A stretch of 64,000 nt of DNA, from positions 934,309 to 998,308 of the forward strand of contig JBBDXT010000004.1 in the NCBI GenBank assembly GCA_040902225.1. Direction: 5' to 3'. The stretch comes from Chloroflexota bacterium (GTDB lineage Bacteria > Chloroflexota > Limnocylindria > QHBO01). The notes beneath the pieces are model-generated. The model was given only the letters and a program-made list of their open reading frames with translations. It did no database searches and had not been told where the DNA came from. Positions 37,855-45,192 of this stretch are shown piece after piece (position 1 is the first letter of the stretch; every line of letters begins with the position of its first letter). Position numbers and translations under genes: made by a program.

Positions 37855-38134
37855 GCGGCTTCCACCCTGCGAGCTCGAACACAGTACGCCCGCTCGGCAA
37901 TATCCAGGATCTAAGCACCATGAACCCTACTGCGTCGGCCCATCGCTGCGGGCGTGCTGGTCCCGCAGGCTTCGTGAGGATAAGCACTACTCGGCGACCC
38001 AGCCCGCAGCACGCGCCGACACCTTCGCCGCTGGCGGTGGAAGGCCGGTAGTGCATCAGTTTGATCCGCAGGAGTTCCGCAGGAGTAGGCTGGTGGCCCA
38101 GGGGTCAGTAGTCGCAGAAGGGAGCGGTCAGACC
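37855..38134. other. Intergenic, no gene seen
   Basis: About 280 bp between the divergent hydrolase and DUF1059 genes; must contain both promoters, but none stands out. No coding frame is supported. Confidence 0.5.
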
Positions 38135-38338
38135 ATGCGGGGAGTCGAGTGCGATGTTCCAAACTGCGCGCATCTCCACGCCGAGGATGACGACCAGCTA
38201 GTTCAGGAAGCGATGCGCCACTCGCAAGAAGTCCATCCGGAGGAGGAGTTCCCGGAGTCGGCGGCTCGTGAGTTCGTGCAGAAGGGTGCCTTTGACGACA
38301 CGCAGCACATGGCGGGTGGCGGCAACACTAGCGGCTAG
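38135..38338 (+). CDS. DUF1059-like small protein
   Basis: A 67-residue protein beginning MRGVECDVPNCAHLHAEDDD after AAGGGAG. The pattern (a Cys-containing N-terminal strand, a short acidic turn, then the helix LVQEAMRHSQEVHPEEEF) matches small DUF1059 proteins, whose function is unknown. The longer open frame upstream reads through non-coding sequence. Its stop shares a CTAG with the stop of an IS remnant on the other strand. Confidence 0.68.
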   Translation: MRGVECDVPNCAHLHAEDDDQLVQEAMRHSQEVHPEEEFPESAAREFVQKGAFDDTQHMAGGGNTSG

Positions 38339-38570
38339 TCGAGCAGCGCCGCGATGTCCTCGCAGGACCAGATGTGATCCTCAATGCACGCTGCCATCGC
38401 AGGGGTCCGGGGGTACGGATTGGCGAGGCTCTTGTGCGGCCGCGTACATGTAGTGGAGCGCGACCGCTGCCGCGTGATTCTCGGCCTTCTTTGAGAAGCC
38501 ATTGGTCAGCCGCGTGAAGCGCCGCATCCCCATCCGCATCGTCAAGTTTTGGCGCTCCACGCCTGATGGC
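38335..38570 (-). pseudogene. IS1-like transposase C-terminal remnant with frameshift
   Basis: One minus-strand frame gives GVERQNLTMRMGMRRFTRL, then TNGFSKKAENHAAAVALHYM. The next frame continues HKSLANPYPRTPAMAACIED and HIWSCEDIAALLD to a stop at 38335. Joined, these match the C-terminal end of an IS1-type transposase (usual sequence ...ALHYMYYNFARIHKSL..TPAMAAG). A deletion around 38445 breaks the frame, and the catalytic N-terminal part is missing. No terminal inverted repeats were identified. A dead remnant. Confidence 0.75.
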
Positions 38571-38596
38571 GTCGGTGGGGCCGCCGCTCCTCGAGA

Positions 38597-38941
38597 TTGC
38601 GCAGACCGAGGGATGCCGTGCGGATCGGCTTCTTCGCGCTCGTCGACGCGATCGCCATCGGGCTGTGGGGCACCCTGGAGCTGTTGCTTCTTGGCGGATG
38701 GCTGATGGGGCTGGCATGGTTCACCCGTCGAGAGGACCGCGGGCTCTCGATAGTGACGACCGTCGCTGCTGCCGAAGTCGTCGGCTACTCGGCAAAGGCC
38801 GGTCTGACCGGACAACTGTCACTCGATCAACCAGGGCCGCCTGAGCTGCTCATCATCGGTGCAGTCGGGTTTCTGCCGGTGTCCGCTATCTGGCTGGCGG
38901 CCAAACTTTGGCGGCAGGATCCTCCTAGCAGGAGGATCTGA
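38597..38941 (+). CDS. Membrane protein, probably 5'-truncated
   Basis: The open frame encodes about 108-114 residues with three hydrophobic segments (ALVDAIAIGLWGTLELLLLG, a middle one around VVGYSAKAGL, and LIIGAVGFLPVSAIWLAAKL). A GTG at 38618 or TTG at 38597 could start it, but the sequence begins in the middle of what looks like a larger membrane protein. It directly abuts the transposase remnant, so it may have been cut by insertion. Resembles in style the DUF4386-like protein encoded next to it on the other strand. Confidence 0.5.
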   Translation: MRRPRDAVRIGFFALVDAIAIGLWGTLELLLLGGWLMGLAWFTRREDRGLSIVTTVAAAEVVGYSAKAGLTGQLSLDQPGPPELLIIGAVGFLPVSAIWLAAKLWRQDPPSRRI

Positions 38942-38945
38942 TGGG

Positions 38946-39647
38946 TCAGCGCGCTGCAGACACGAGGCGCCGGCGCTCGAGGGCGACCCAAGCGATCCAC
39001 GCCGCGATCGCAACCGCAAAGCCTCCCCCAAGGACGGCCAACGAGTGGATCCCGGACATCGTCACGAATGCGAACGCCCAGCCCCACACGCCGAGCACGA
39101 CCAGCAACCGCCCAACTAGAGGGCGGTCGCCGAGGATCAACCATCCAACGCTCAAGGCCCACGAGCCGGCGGTGATCCCATCAAGCGTCTGCCACACGCC
39201 GTACACGAACGCATCGCGCAGGAGATGTAAGGCAGTGAGGATCGCCGCCCGATCGGCGGGGGCCGCCGCGTCATGCGCCTCGATGAGGGAGCTGCCCGCC
39301 TGAGCGAGGATCGCGGCGGCGGCGCCTCCGATGAGGATATACGCCAACGCGCCGGCCAGGCCAAGGTCGGCCAGCCACGGCCGCCGCTCGCGGAGCCGCC
39401 GATGGAGGAACAGCGCCAGGGGCAGGAGCAGCAGGTAGGAGAAGAGCATGTCGCCGAAGAACCCCCAACGCCACAACACGGCTGTGTCGCGGCCGGCGCC
39501 CAGCGCCGCCTGGGGGTGGACGAAGATCGACGCCTCGAGATCCCAGCCGAACGCCGCGAGGTAGATCGGCGTGGCCACGATGGCGACGACGACCGCCAGC
39601 ACCACCCCCACGATCGCGGCACGTCGTAGCGTATCGAGATCGGTCAT
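38946..39647 (-). CDS. Multi-pass membrane protein, DUF4386-like
   Basis: A 233-residue protein with about six membrane helices, starting MTDLDTLRRAAIVGVVLAVV. Conserved-looking features are the FFGDMLFSYLLLLPLALFLH helix, LRDAFVYGVWQTLDGITAGS and a closing helix before the basic tail. The arrangement resembles DUF4386-family membrane proteins. No catalytic residues can be named. Convergent with the truncated membrane gene at 38597 (4 bp between their ends). Confidence 0.65.
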   Translation of the reverse strand: MTDLDTLRRAAIVGVVLAVVVAIVATPIYLAAFGWDLEASIFVHPQAALGAGRDTAVLWRWGFFGDMLFSYLLLLPLALFLHRRLRERRPWLADLGLAGALAYILIGGAAAAILAQAGSSLIEAHDAAAPADRAAILTALHLLRDAFVYGVWQTLDGITAGSWALSVGWLILGDRPLVGRLLVVLGVWGWAFAFVTMSGIHSLAVLGGGFAVAIAAWIAWVALERRRLVSAAR

Positions 39648-39780
39648 CCCCGCCCCTCCGCGTCCCGGCCATGGCGACGGCGCCTGGCCGCCCCTGCTGT
39701 TCCACTGATCTTACTGACGGCAGGCGGGGTGGAAGGGCGAGGGGAAGCGGCGGATAAGCGGGCACTGCGGGGTCGAGCGC

Positions 39781-40098
39781 TCAAGAGTGCCCCCGGCGAT
39801 CAGGGAGTCTGCACAAAGGCGCGCACAGCTCGTCGTCACGCGTCCCGGACAGCCGCCACTCCATCCACACCTCGTTCTCGCGCTCCGCCAGCCGGAGGAT
39901 CCCCGCGGTGACATCCGGCATGGACGTGAACATGCGGGCGAAGTTGGCACGCACCTCGTCGCGGCCGCGCACCACCTCTCCCCGACGGGCGGGCGCCTCG
40001 TCCTCATAGTCCTCGGCGAAGCAGGCCGCGACCGCGTCGGCATCGTGCCGCGAGATGGCGGCGACGATGGCTTCGGCGAGTTCGCCCGGTCGGGTCAC
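39781..40098 (-). CDS. NTF2/SnoaL-like protein with damaged C-terminus
   Basis: From the GTG at 40098 (MTRPGELAEAIVAAISRHDA) the protein shows the SnoaL pattern: helix, then DADAVAACFAEDYEDEAP, RGEVVRGRDEVRANFARMF and ILRLAERENEVWMEWRLSGT. After that the expected final strands are replaced by RDDELCAPLCRLPDRRGHS, which looks out of frame. The gene may carry a frameshift near 39850 or have lost its 3' end. Function unknown; such domains serve as small-molecule isomerases or as binding scaffolds. Confidence 0.5.
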   Translation of the reverse strand: MTRPGELAEAIVAAISRHDADAVAACFAEDYEDEAPARRGEVVRGRDEVRANFARMFTSMPDVTAGILRLAERENEVWMEWRLSGTRDDELCAPLCRLPDRRGHS

Positions 40099-40340
40099 TT
40101 GACGAATCTGCGCGCGAATCTGATGCAAGTCAACGTCGGATTCGAACGAGCCGGCTTGGCAGCATGCAAGGCGGCTCGTGCCGGGTACGACCACGGGCGT
40201 TCGGCGCGGTGCGGATCCGAGTCTTGCATGCTTAAAGCGCAGAGTCGGCCAAACTGAGTCGCGTTTCGCTCGCGTGCCGGTGTGATGCGTTCCCTTGAGC
40301 AGCCCTCAGTGAAGGCACGAGTGAGAGAGGAGACATCGAC

Positions 40341-40649
40341 ATGGCTGAAGTCGTTACGTTGGTCACGGGGTACGTCGAACCAGATCGCGTAGCTGAGGTC
40401 GCGGAGACCTACCGGAAAGCGCTCCAGGGCGGAACGCCGCCCGATCTTGAGGAGACATTTCTCCTGACCGGATCCGAGGGACGTGTGGGCGTCCTGAGCG
40501 TGTGGTATCGCCGAGCGGATCTCGACGCCATGCTTGCTTCTGGCGAGGAGCCCTTCGCACGTCGGTTGATCCGAAATGCGGGAGGCACTCCAGAGGTAGC
40601 GATCTACGACATCGTGGTCCGGGCGACCGGCGAGGTCGGTCAGCCGTAG
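40341..40649 (+). CDS. Small alpha/beta-barrel-like protein, possibly ABM-type
   Basis: A 102-residue protein with AGGAGA upstream of the ATG. The order strand-helix-strand-strand-helix-strand is visible: VVTLVTGYVEPDRVAEVAET, EETFLLTGSEGRVGVLSVWY, then the helix DLDAMLASGEEPFARRL and the last strand VAIYDIVVRA. This resembles antibiotic-biosynthesis-monooxygenase-like dimeric barrels, but no catalytic residue is diagnostic. Confidence 0.62.
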   Translation: MAEVVTLVTGYVEPDRVAEVAETYRKALQGGTPPDLEETFLLTGSEGRVGVLSVWYRRADLDAMLASGEEPFARRLIRNAGGTPEVAIYDIVVRATGEVGQP

Positions 40650-41050
40650 TGACGTGCCGGCCGCTGGGGCGAAGCCTGGAGCATCGGGCATACGTCGTCT
40701 CGGCCCACGTGGTCATGCGTGCGGGTGCCGATCCGGCGCGAGTCCCCTGCCTCACCGACGATTTCGACATGGAGCATTCGACCATCCAGCTCGAAACCGC
40801 GGATCGTCGGCGACTTGAGCACGCCATGCATTCGTGACCCGCTCGACTGGCGCCGCAGGACGCGAGTAAGCCGCCGTCGACTCGAAGCAGGTATCACACT
40901 AATCACTGTTAGTGGGATGCCCTCGGCGTCGCTGGGGCTACTCGCTCGCCACGTATCATGCTCGCTCGGCCGCCACACCTGTGGTAGGGCGCCCGAGGCC
41001 GCCGGGCGCTGACGAATGGCGCCGGAACGTGGCGAGGGGAGGGAAAATGG
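40650..41050. other. Intergenic or decayed DNA, no intact gene
   Basis: About 400 bp. Open frames on both strands have no recognisable product, and none has both a good start and domain-like sequence. Probably decayed cargo. Confidence 0.5.
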
Positions 41051-41194
41051 GTGCTTAGCGCAGATCGGAGCATCGGCGGCACGCTGCCGGAGCAAGCCAA
41101 CGCGGCAGCCCGCCGCCGGAGGGCCGCACGTCTCCTCGCCGGGCCTGGCACAGGGAAGACGTGGAAGCTCGTCGAGTACGTGGTCGGGCTCCCG
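41051..41194 (+). pseudogene. 5' fragment of a UvrD/Rep-type helicase gene
   Basis: A GTG at 41051, with GGAGGG upstream, starts MLSADRSIGGTLPEQANAAA. It then reads RAARLLAGPGTGKTWKLVEY followed by VVGL. LLAGPGTGKT is the Walker A motif of superfamily 1A helicases, in its usual N-terminal place. After VVGL the reading frame loses all helicase character. Only about 48 codons remain, so the protein is inactive. It shows the island once carried a UvrD-like helicase gene, often part of defence or repair loci. Confidence 0.6.
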
Positions 41195-41276
41195 TTCCCC
41201 CCGCGGTTGAGCCCGATCCAGCTTCTGCCTTGCTTTCCCGATCTGTCGCATCCAGCCCAATGGCTAGGATGGACCG

Positions 41277-41576
41277 GTGAGCGAGATGTTCGAGCAGTGC
41301 CGGGCGCTGATGGAGACCATGATGTCCGGCGCCGGATCGTGGATGGGCATGATGCCGATGGGCGGCGGCATGATCCTCATCGGCCTCGTGTGGCTCATCC
41401 TCCTGGTGGCGGCCACCGTCCTCCTCGCCTGGCTCATCCTCCGTGGCCGAGGGCCTAGCGCGGCCACCGACGCGCGCCAGGTCCTCGACATCCGGTACGC
41501 CCGCGGCGAGCTCGAGCGCGAGACGTACCTTCGCATGCGAGCCGACCTGACTGACCACGCGCCGGCCGCGCGCTGA
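41277..41576 (+). CDS. SHOCT-domain membrane protein
   Basis: A 99-residue protein. A Met-rich N-terminal part (MFEQCRALMETMMSGAGSWM, then GMMPMGGGM) precedes one membrane helix (LIGLVWLILLVAATVLLAWL). A C-terminal SHOCT domain follows: ARQVLDIRYARGELERETYL. SHOCT segments bind other macromolecules through an amphipathic helix. The Met-rich head could contact copper, as in several small membrane proteins of metal homeostasis; this is inference. First gene of a three-gene set with the Asp-box protein and the next membrane protein. Confidence 0.78.
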   Translation: MSEMFEQCRALMETMMSGAGSWMGMMPMGGGMILIGLVWLILLVAATVLLAWLILRGRGPSAATDARQVLDIRYARGELERETYLRMRADLTDHAPAAR

Positions 41577-41590
41577 GCATACGGGCACGC

Positions 41591-42526
41591 GTGGTGGCAG
41601 CCAGGCGCAAGCGGCAGACAACGACCCCCCGATCTGCGGCGTCGCGCCGTCAGCCGTCCCGCCCCACGCCCGGACGCCGTTCCAGCACTGCCCTGCTCAT
41701 CGCCGCCGGAGTCGCTGTGGTGGGGGTGGTGGCCTTCCTCATCCTCCGACCCCTTGAGGGCGGTGCCGCTCCCTCCGCCTGGGCGAGGCTCAATACCGCC
41801 GACGTCCACGCCCTGGCCTTCGCGCCGGACGACCCTGGGCGCCTCTACTTCGGCCACCACAATGGCCTACTCGAGTCGCGCGACGGCGGCCGCACCTGGC
41901 AGCCGGCCTCGCTCTCGGGCGCCGATGCGATGAACGTCCGGGCGGCCGGCGAGGGACGCATCCAGATCGCTGGGCACGAGGTGTACCTCGAGAGCACCGA
42001 TGGCGGAGCCAGCTGGCAGCCGGTCCCCAACGACCTGCCCGGCCTCGACCTCCACGCCTTCGCCCTCGATCCCGCCGATGCCGATCACGCCTGGACCTTC
42101 GCCGTCGGCTTCGGTCTGTTCGAGACCCACGACGCCGGGCGGCATTGGGCGCTGCTCCAGTCCGGAAACTGGGGCTACCTCGCCAGCTACCGCGCCGGCG
42201 ACCAGACCGCCCTGGTGGCGGTCGGCCCGGAGGGCCTGGTCCGCAGCGTCGACGATGGTGCGACCTGGCAGCCCCTCGCCTACCCCGGCGCGCCTCTGGC
42301 CGGTGGCCTCGCCGCCGCCGACGACGGCAGCGCGCTGTATGCGGCAACCAGCGCCGGTCTGAAGCGTTCGACCGACCAGGGGCAGACCTGGCAGTCGACC
42401 GGCTTCGACGGCGTGGCCCTCGCGCTGGCGGTCGCCCCGGGCGACCCGACGACGGTCGTCGTGGTCGACGACGCCACTCGCTTCTACCGCTCAGCGGACG
42501 GCGGCGCCAGCTGGCCGCTACCCTAG
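41591..42526 (+). CDS. Membrane-anchored Asp-box/BNR-repeat beta-propeller
   Basis: A basic tail, one membrane helix (TALLIAAGVAVVGVVAFLIL) and an extracytoplasmic domain of about 255 residues. The domain has repeated Asp-box motifs: ESRDGGRTWQP, ESTDGGASWQP, ETHDAGRHW, RSVDDGATWQP, RSTDQGQTWQS and RSADGGASWPL. Six boxes fit a six-bladed sialidase/sortilin-like propeller. It resembles the protein family annotated as F510_1955 glycosylhydrolase, but no sialidase catalytic residues can be assigned, so binding rather than hydrolysis is likely. Starts at a GTG, 14 bp after the SHOCT gene. Confidence 0.82.
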   Translation: MVAARRKRQTTTPRSAASRRQPSRPTPGRRSSTALLIAAGVAVVGVVAFLILRPLEGGAAPSAWARLNTADVHALAFAPDDPGRLYFGHHNGLLESRDGGRTWQPASLSGADAMNVRAAGEGRIQIAGHEVYLESTDGGASWQPVPNDLPGLDLHAFALDPADADHAWTFAVGFGLFETHDAGRHWALLQSGNWGYLASYRAGDQTALVAVGPEGLVRSVDDGATWQPLAYPGAPLAGGLAAADDGSALYAATSAGLKRSTDQGQTWQSTGFDGVALALAVAPGDPTTVVVVDDATRFYRSADGGASWPLP

Positions 42527-42529
42527 CGC

Positions 42530-43672
42530 GTGTCTCTTCACGAGACGCCGGCTCAGCCGTGGCTGCGGGCGCTGGCGGCCGTGCTGGCGCTCACCGCGGG
42601 GGCGGTGCACCTCGGACAGGTCGGCGTCCACCTCGCCGAGGGGTGGCCGATTGCCGGCTTCTTCCTGGTCGTCGGGGTCATCCAGGTCGCAGCCGCCGGT
42701 CTCCTCTTCCGACCCCGGCCGCGCTCGTGGTTCTGGGTCGGGATCGCCGCGTCGGCGGCGGTCATCGGGGTGTGGATCGTGTCGCGGGCGCTCGGCCTGC
42801 CGTTCGTCGAGGGCGGCGAGCCGGAGCCGGTCGGCGTGGCCGATGGGGTGGCCAGCCTGACCGAGGCGTGGACCATCGTCGTCCTCGGTGCGTACCTGGC
42901 CGAGCCGACGCGGCCCAGGCGGCTGACGGTGATCGGCCTCGCGACGCTCTCGGTGCTTGGCCTCACCGGGCTCTGGTGGCTGGCAGCCGATGCCGGGATC
43001 TTCAACGCCGACCCGGCGCGCCTGGCGCTCGACCAGCCGTGGGTGGTGGACTGGCTGGTGGCGAGCGGCGGGATCGGTCTGGCCGCCGCCATGCCGCTGG
43101 CGCTCCGACGAACGGCCTGGCGGCCGTGGCGGCGCGGCCTCCTGCGCGGCCTGGTCGGCATGACGGCGGTGAGCGTGGCTGGGCTGGCGTGGCTGACGCT
43201 GCCCCCGACCATCGGCCAGAACCTCGATTGCCAGGCTGCGCCACTGTCGACCGCGCTCGGCGGCGGCCACGCCGATGCAGCTGAGCCGATCGCCCTCGAC
43301 ACCGGCGAGCTTGTCTACTTGCCCGCCTTCGAGGTGCGTGCGTGCGGGAGCTCGGCGGTGACACTCGAGCGCGCCGAGCCGGTAACGACCGACGGTGGCG
43401 GGGCAACGATCGGCGGTGTCTGGCTGCTCCCGGTTGGAGTCCGGCTCACCGACGAAGGCTCCCCGGCGCTGCCGGCCGGCGCGGTTGCGGTCCCTCCTGG
43501 CGCCCAGATCGTCCCAGGGCAGCCACGCCAGCTCATCGTCGGCCTTGAGGCGACCGGCGACGGCGACTTCTCGCTCGCCTCGCTGCGGCTCACCTACCGC
43601 ACGACCGAAGCGGGCTCGTTCGCCTTCGCCACTCAGATCGTTGTCTGCAGCGGTCCATGCGGCGATGGGTAG
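42530..43672 (+). CDS. Multi-pass membrane protein with extracytoplasmic C-terminal domain
   Basis: A GTG 3 bp after the Asp-box gene opens a 380-residue protein. Residues 1-210 hold about seven membrane helices (for example VLALTAGAVHLGQVGVHLAE and FFLVVGVIQVAAAGLLF). The remaining 170 residues form a beta-rich external domain with Cys in NLDCQAAP, VRACGSSA and VVCSGPCGDG. Early helices carry His residues (GAVHLGQVGVHL), as in metal- or haem-binding membrane proteins. Family unknown. Tight spacing suggests it works with the two genes before it. Confidence 0.75.
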   Translation: MSLHETPAQPWLRALAAVLALTAGAVHLGQVGVHLAEGWPIAGFFLVVGVIQVAAAGLLFRPRPRSWFWVGIAASAAVIGVWIVSRALGLPFVEGGEPEPVGVADGVASLTEAWTIVVLGAYLAEPTRPRRLTVIGLATLSVLGLTGLWWLAADAGIFNADPARLALDQPWVVDWLVASGGIGLAAAMPLALRRTAWRPWRRGLLRGLVGMTAVSVAGLAWLTLPPTIGQNLDCQAAPLSTALGGGHADAAEPIALDTGELVYLPAFEVRACGSSAVTLERAEPVTTDGGGATIGGVWLLPVGVRLTDEGSPALPAGAVAVPPGAQIVPGQPRQLIVGLEATGDGDFSLASLRLTYRTTEAGSFAFATQIVVCSGPCGDG

Positions 43673-43823
43673 GCCGCCGGCCCATGTACTGCGCTAGACG
43701 CGAGCGGTTAGCCGATTGGAGACAGGGTCATCGCCTCGGGCCGGAGCCGGCCACTTACTGCGTTCGCGAGGCGAGCAGGCCGACGAAATCTCACTCCCCC
43801 GCCCTAGCCGCTCCCGCGAATGG

Positions 43824-43976
43824 TTGAGGGTAGCGCTTCTCGAGTGCCATCGGTGCCATCAAGTCATCGAACGCCGCTCTCCTGTCCAGCGGCATTGTCC
43901 CGAGTGCACGTCCACGCTCAAACGCATGCGGAGTCGACGGGCGATGGCGCGCTCCAGGGAGACGACCCGCGATTAG
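43824..43976 (+). CDS. Tiny zinc-ribbon protein
   Basis: From a TTG at 43824 the frame reads MRVALLECHRCHQVIERRSP, VQRHCPECTSTLKRMRSRRA and a basic tail (50 aa). Two CxxC pairs (CHRC and CPEC) 16 residues apart make a typical treble-clef or ribbon site, and the Arg-rich tail suits nucleic acid. No good ribosome binding site; too short for certainty. An overlapping later frame (to 44113, ending VNRSDAVIEWLRR) looks protein-like but lacks a start; its stop codon lies in the attachment repeat. Confidence 0.42.
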   Translation: MRVALLECHRCHQVIERRSPVQRHCPECTSTLKRMRSRRAMARSRETTRD

Positions 43977-44098
43977 CGCGCCCCACGGTAAGGGACCTCT
44001 TCGAACGTGTCGACGTCGACAGCCGGGAGCTGAAGGCCGTTGCAGTCTGGAACGTGGCGACCGAACAGGGTGTTAACCGGTCGGACGCAGTAATCGAG

Positions 44099-44148
44099 TG
44101 GCTCCGGCGGTAGGATTCGAACCTACGACCAAGCGGTTAACAGCCGCC
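44099..44148 (-). repeat. tRNA-Asn 3'-end fragment, internal attachment-site copy
   Basis: Identical to 49920-49969 except for one C-to-T change in the T loop region. It includes the CCA, acceptor 3' strand, T arm and anticodon arm, and stops just after the anticodon stem. It divides the accessory region into a left unit (36.6-44.1 kb) and a right unit (44.1-49.9 kb). Confidence 0.88.
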
Positions 44149-44198
44149 GGTCTCGAGGCTGACTCTGAGCACGAATGTGGCAGATCATGCCGGCTGAA

Positions 44199-44218
44199 TC
44201 AGTCACACAGTCAGTCAC
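44199..44218 (+). repeat. Paired TCAGTCAC repeats next to internal attachment copy
   Basis: TCAGTCAC at 44199-44206 and 44211-44218, 12-bp period, 51 bp to the right of the tRNA fragment. Spacing and distance are the same as at 36696-36715. Confidence 0.55.
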
Positions 44219-44570
44219 CGAGTCGGCCGCGGCGGAACCTATTGGTCGGGCCGGGCGGGCTAGCCCGTACGCGAACGACCTTGTCGAAACGGTCCGCGTT
44301 GCGCGTCATCGAACTGACCGGGGCATTGAGGTCGTCGCATGGCGCTCACTCTGGCCGATCGGCAGCGACCAGGTGGTAGCGCAACGCTGACGGTCTAGGA
44401 CAGGTCAGTTACCCCTTAGGAGTACCATTACGAGTCGGGGATCGGCCGGGGACTCGCCGAGCAGTCGTCTGGGAGCCAGCTCGTCGAGTCGACCACTCCA
44501 TTCGCGCACCTCCGAGATGCCCTGCCCACCCAGTCGTCCCCCGTCCCGGTCTGGCGCTGGAGGTTTGCCC
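44219..44570. other. Intergenic, no gene seen
   Basis: About 350 bp between the attachment-site repeats and the SRPBCC gene. The first 70 bp continue the similarity to the left end at 36716-36790. No coding frame is supported; a promoter for the SRPBCC gene must lie here. Confidence 0.5.
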
Positions 44571-45032
44571 ATGGGTCACATCCGCGACACGTTCCACATC
44601 GATGCAGCACCGGATCAGGTCTGGGCATTGGGTACCGATCCCTCGCGGTACCCGGAATGGCAGGCCGGCCTCCTCGAGGTCAGGGACATCAGCGGGCCGC
44701 TCGACCGAGTCGGCTCCAAGTACACCGCGGTCTATAAGGTGATGGGCCGGCGCCTCGAGGCCACCAGCGAGGTCACCAAGGTCGAGCCGGGAAAGCTGAT
44801 CGAGGAGCGTGGCTCCATCGTCGGTGGAGGGCCGGCCGTCTCGACGCTTCGCATCGAGCCGGTGTCTGGCGGCACTGACATGACTGTGGAGCTCGACTAC
44901 GAGCTGCCCGGAGGTCTGATCGGCGACATCGCCGATAAGTTGTTCATGGAGCGCGCGATCGATCGCCAGATTCGCCACTCCAACGAGAACCTCAAGGCCC
45001 TCGCCGAGGCAAAGGTCGGCGTTACGGCTTGA
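44571..45032 (+). CDS. SRPBCC family protein (polyketide-cyclase/START-like)
   Basis: A 153-residue START-like fold: MGHIRDTFHIDAAPDQVWAL, PSRYPEWQAGLLEVRDISGP, then paired strands (YTAVYKVMGRRLEATSEVTK, GTDMTVELDYELPGG) and a long C-terminal helix (MERAIDRQIRHSNENLKALA). GGAGGT lies 6 nt before the ATG. Such proteins hold hydrophobic ligands in a cavity. No specific ligand can be named. Confidence 0.85.
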   Translation: MGHIRDTFHIDAAPDQVWALGTDPSRYPEWQAGLLEVRDISGPLDRVGSKYTAVYKVMGRRLEATSEVTKVEPGKLIEERGSIVGGGPAVSTLRIEPVSGGTDMTVELDYELPGGLIGDIADKLFMERAIDRQIRHSNENLKALAEAKVGVTA

Positions 45033-45094
45033 CCGTGGTACGTCGGCGAAGCCGCCCCGTCGCAGGGGCGGCTTCGCATACCCCTCAGGCGAGA

Positions 45095-45112
45095 GTGGTA
45101 CCGCATACCGGA
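45095..45112. repeat. 18-bp direct repeat, left copy
   Basis: GTGGTACCGCATACCGGA here recurs exactly, in the same orientation, at 47378-47395. The pair brackets the FAD oxidase gene and the Crp-type regulator gene (about 2.3 kb). Confidence 0.65.
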
Positions 45113-45192
45113 ATCGCGGCGAGCCTCCGGTGGAGTCCGACTGAGAACGATTGTTACGGTCGGCTCAGTGACCGCGCTGCCTGCGCGGGCAC

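Noticed and set aside
40640-41260. A 206-codon minus-strand open frame in the left island
   Set aside because: No start signal, no domain-like sequence, and it runs antisense across the helicase fragment on the plus strand.
45095-45112. 18-bp repeat as a tRNA 3'-end attachment site
   Set aside because: It has no T-arm (GGTTCGA) sequence beside it, so it is not part of a tRNA gene, although it may still be an attachment core.
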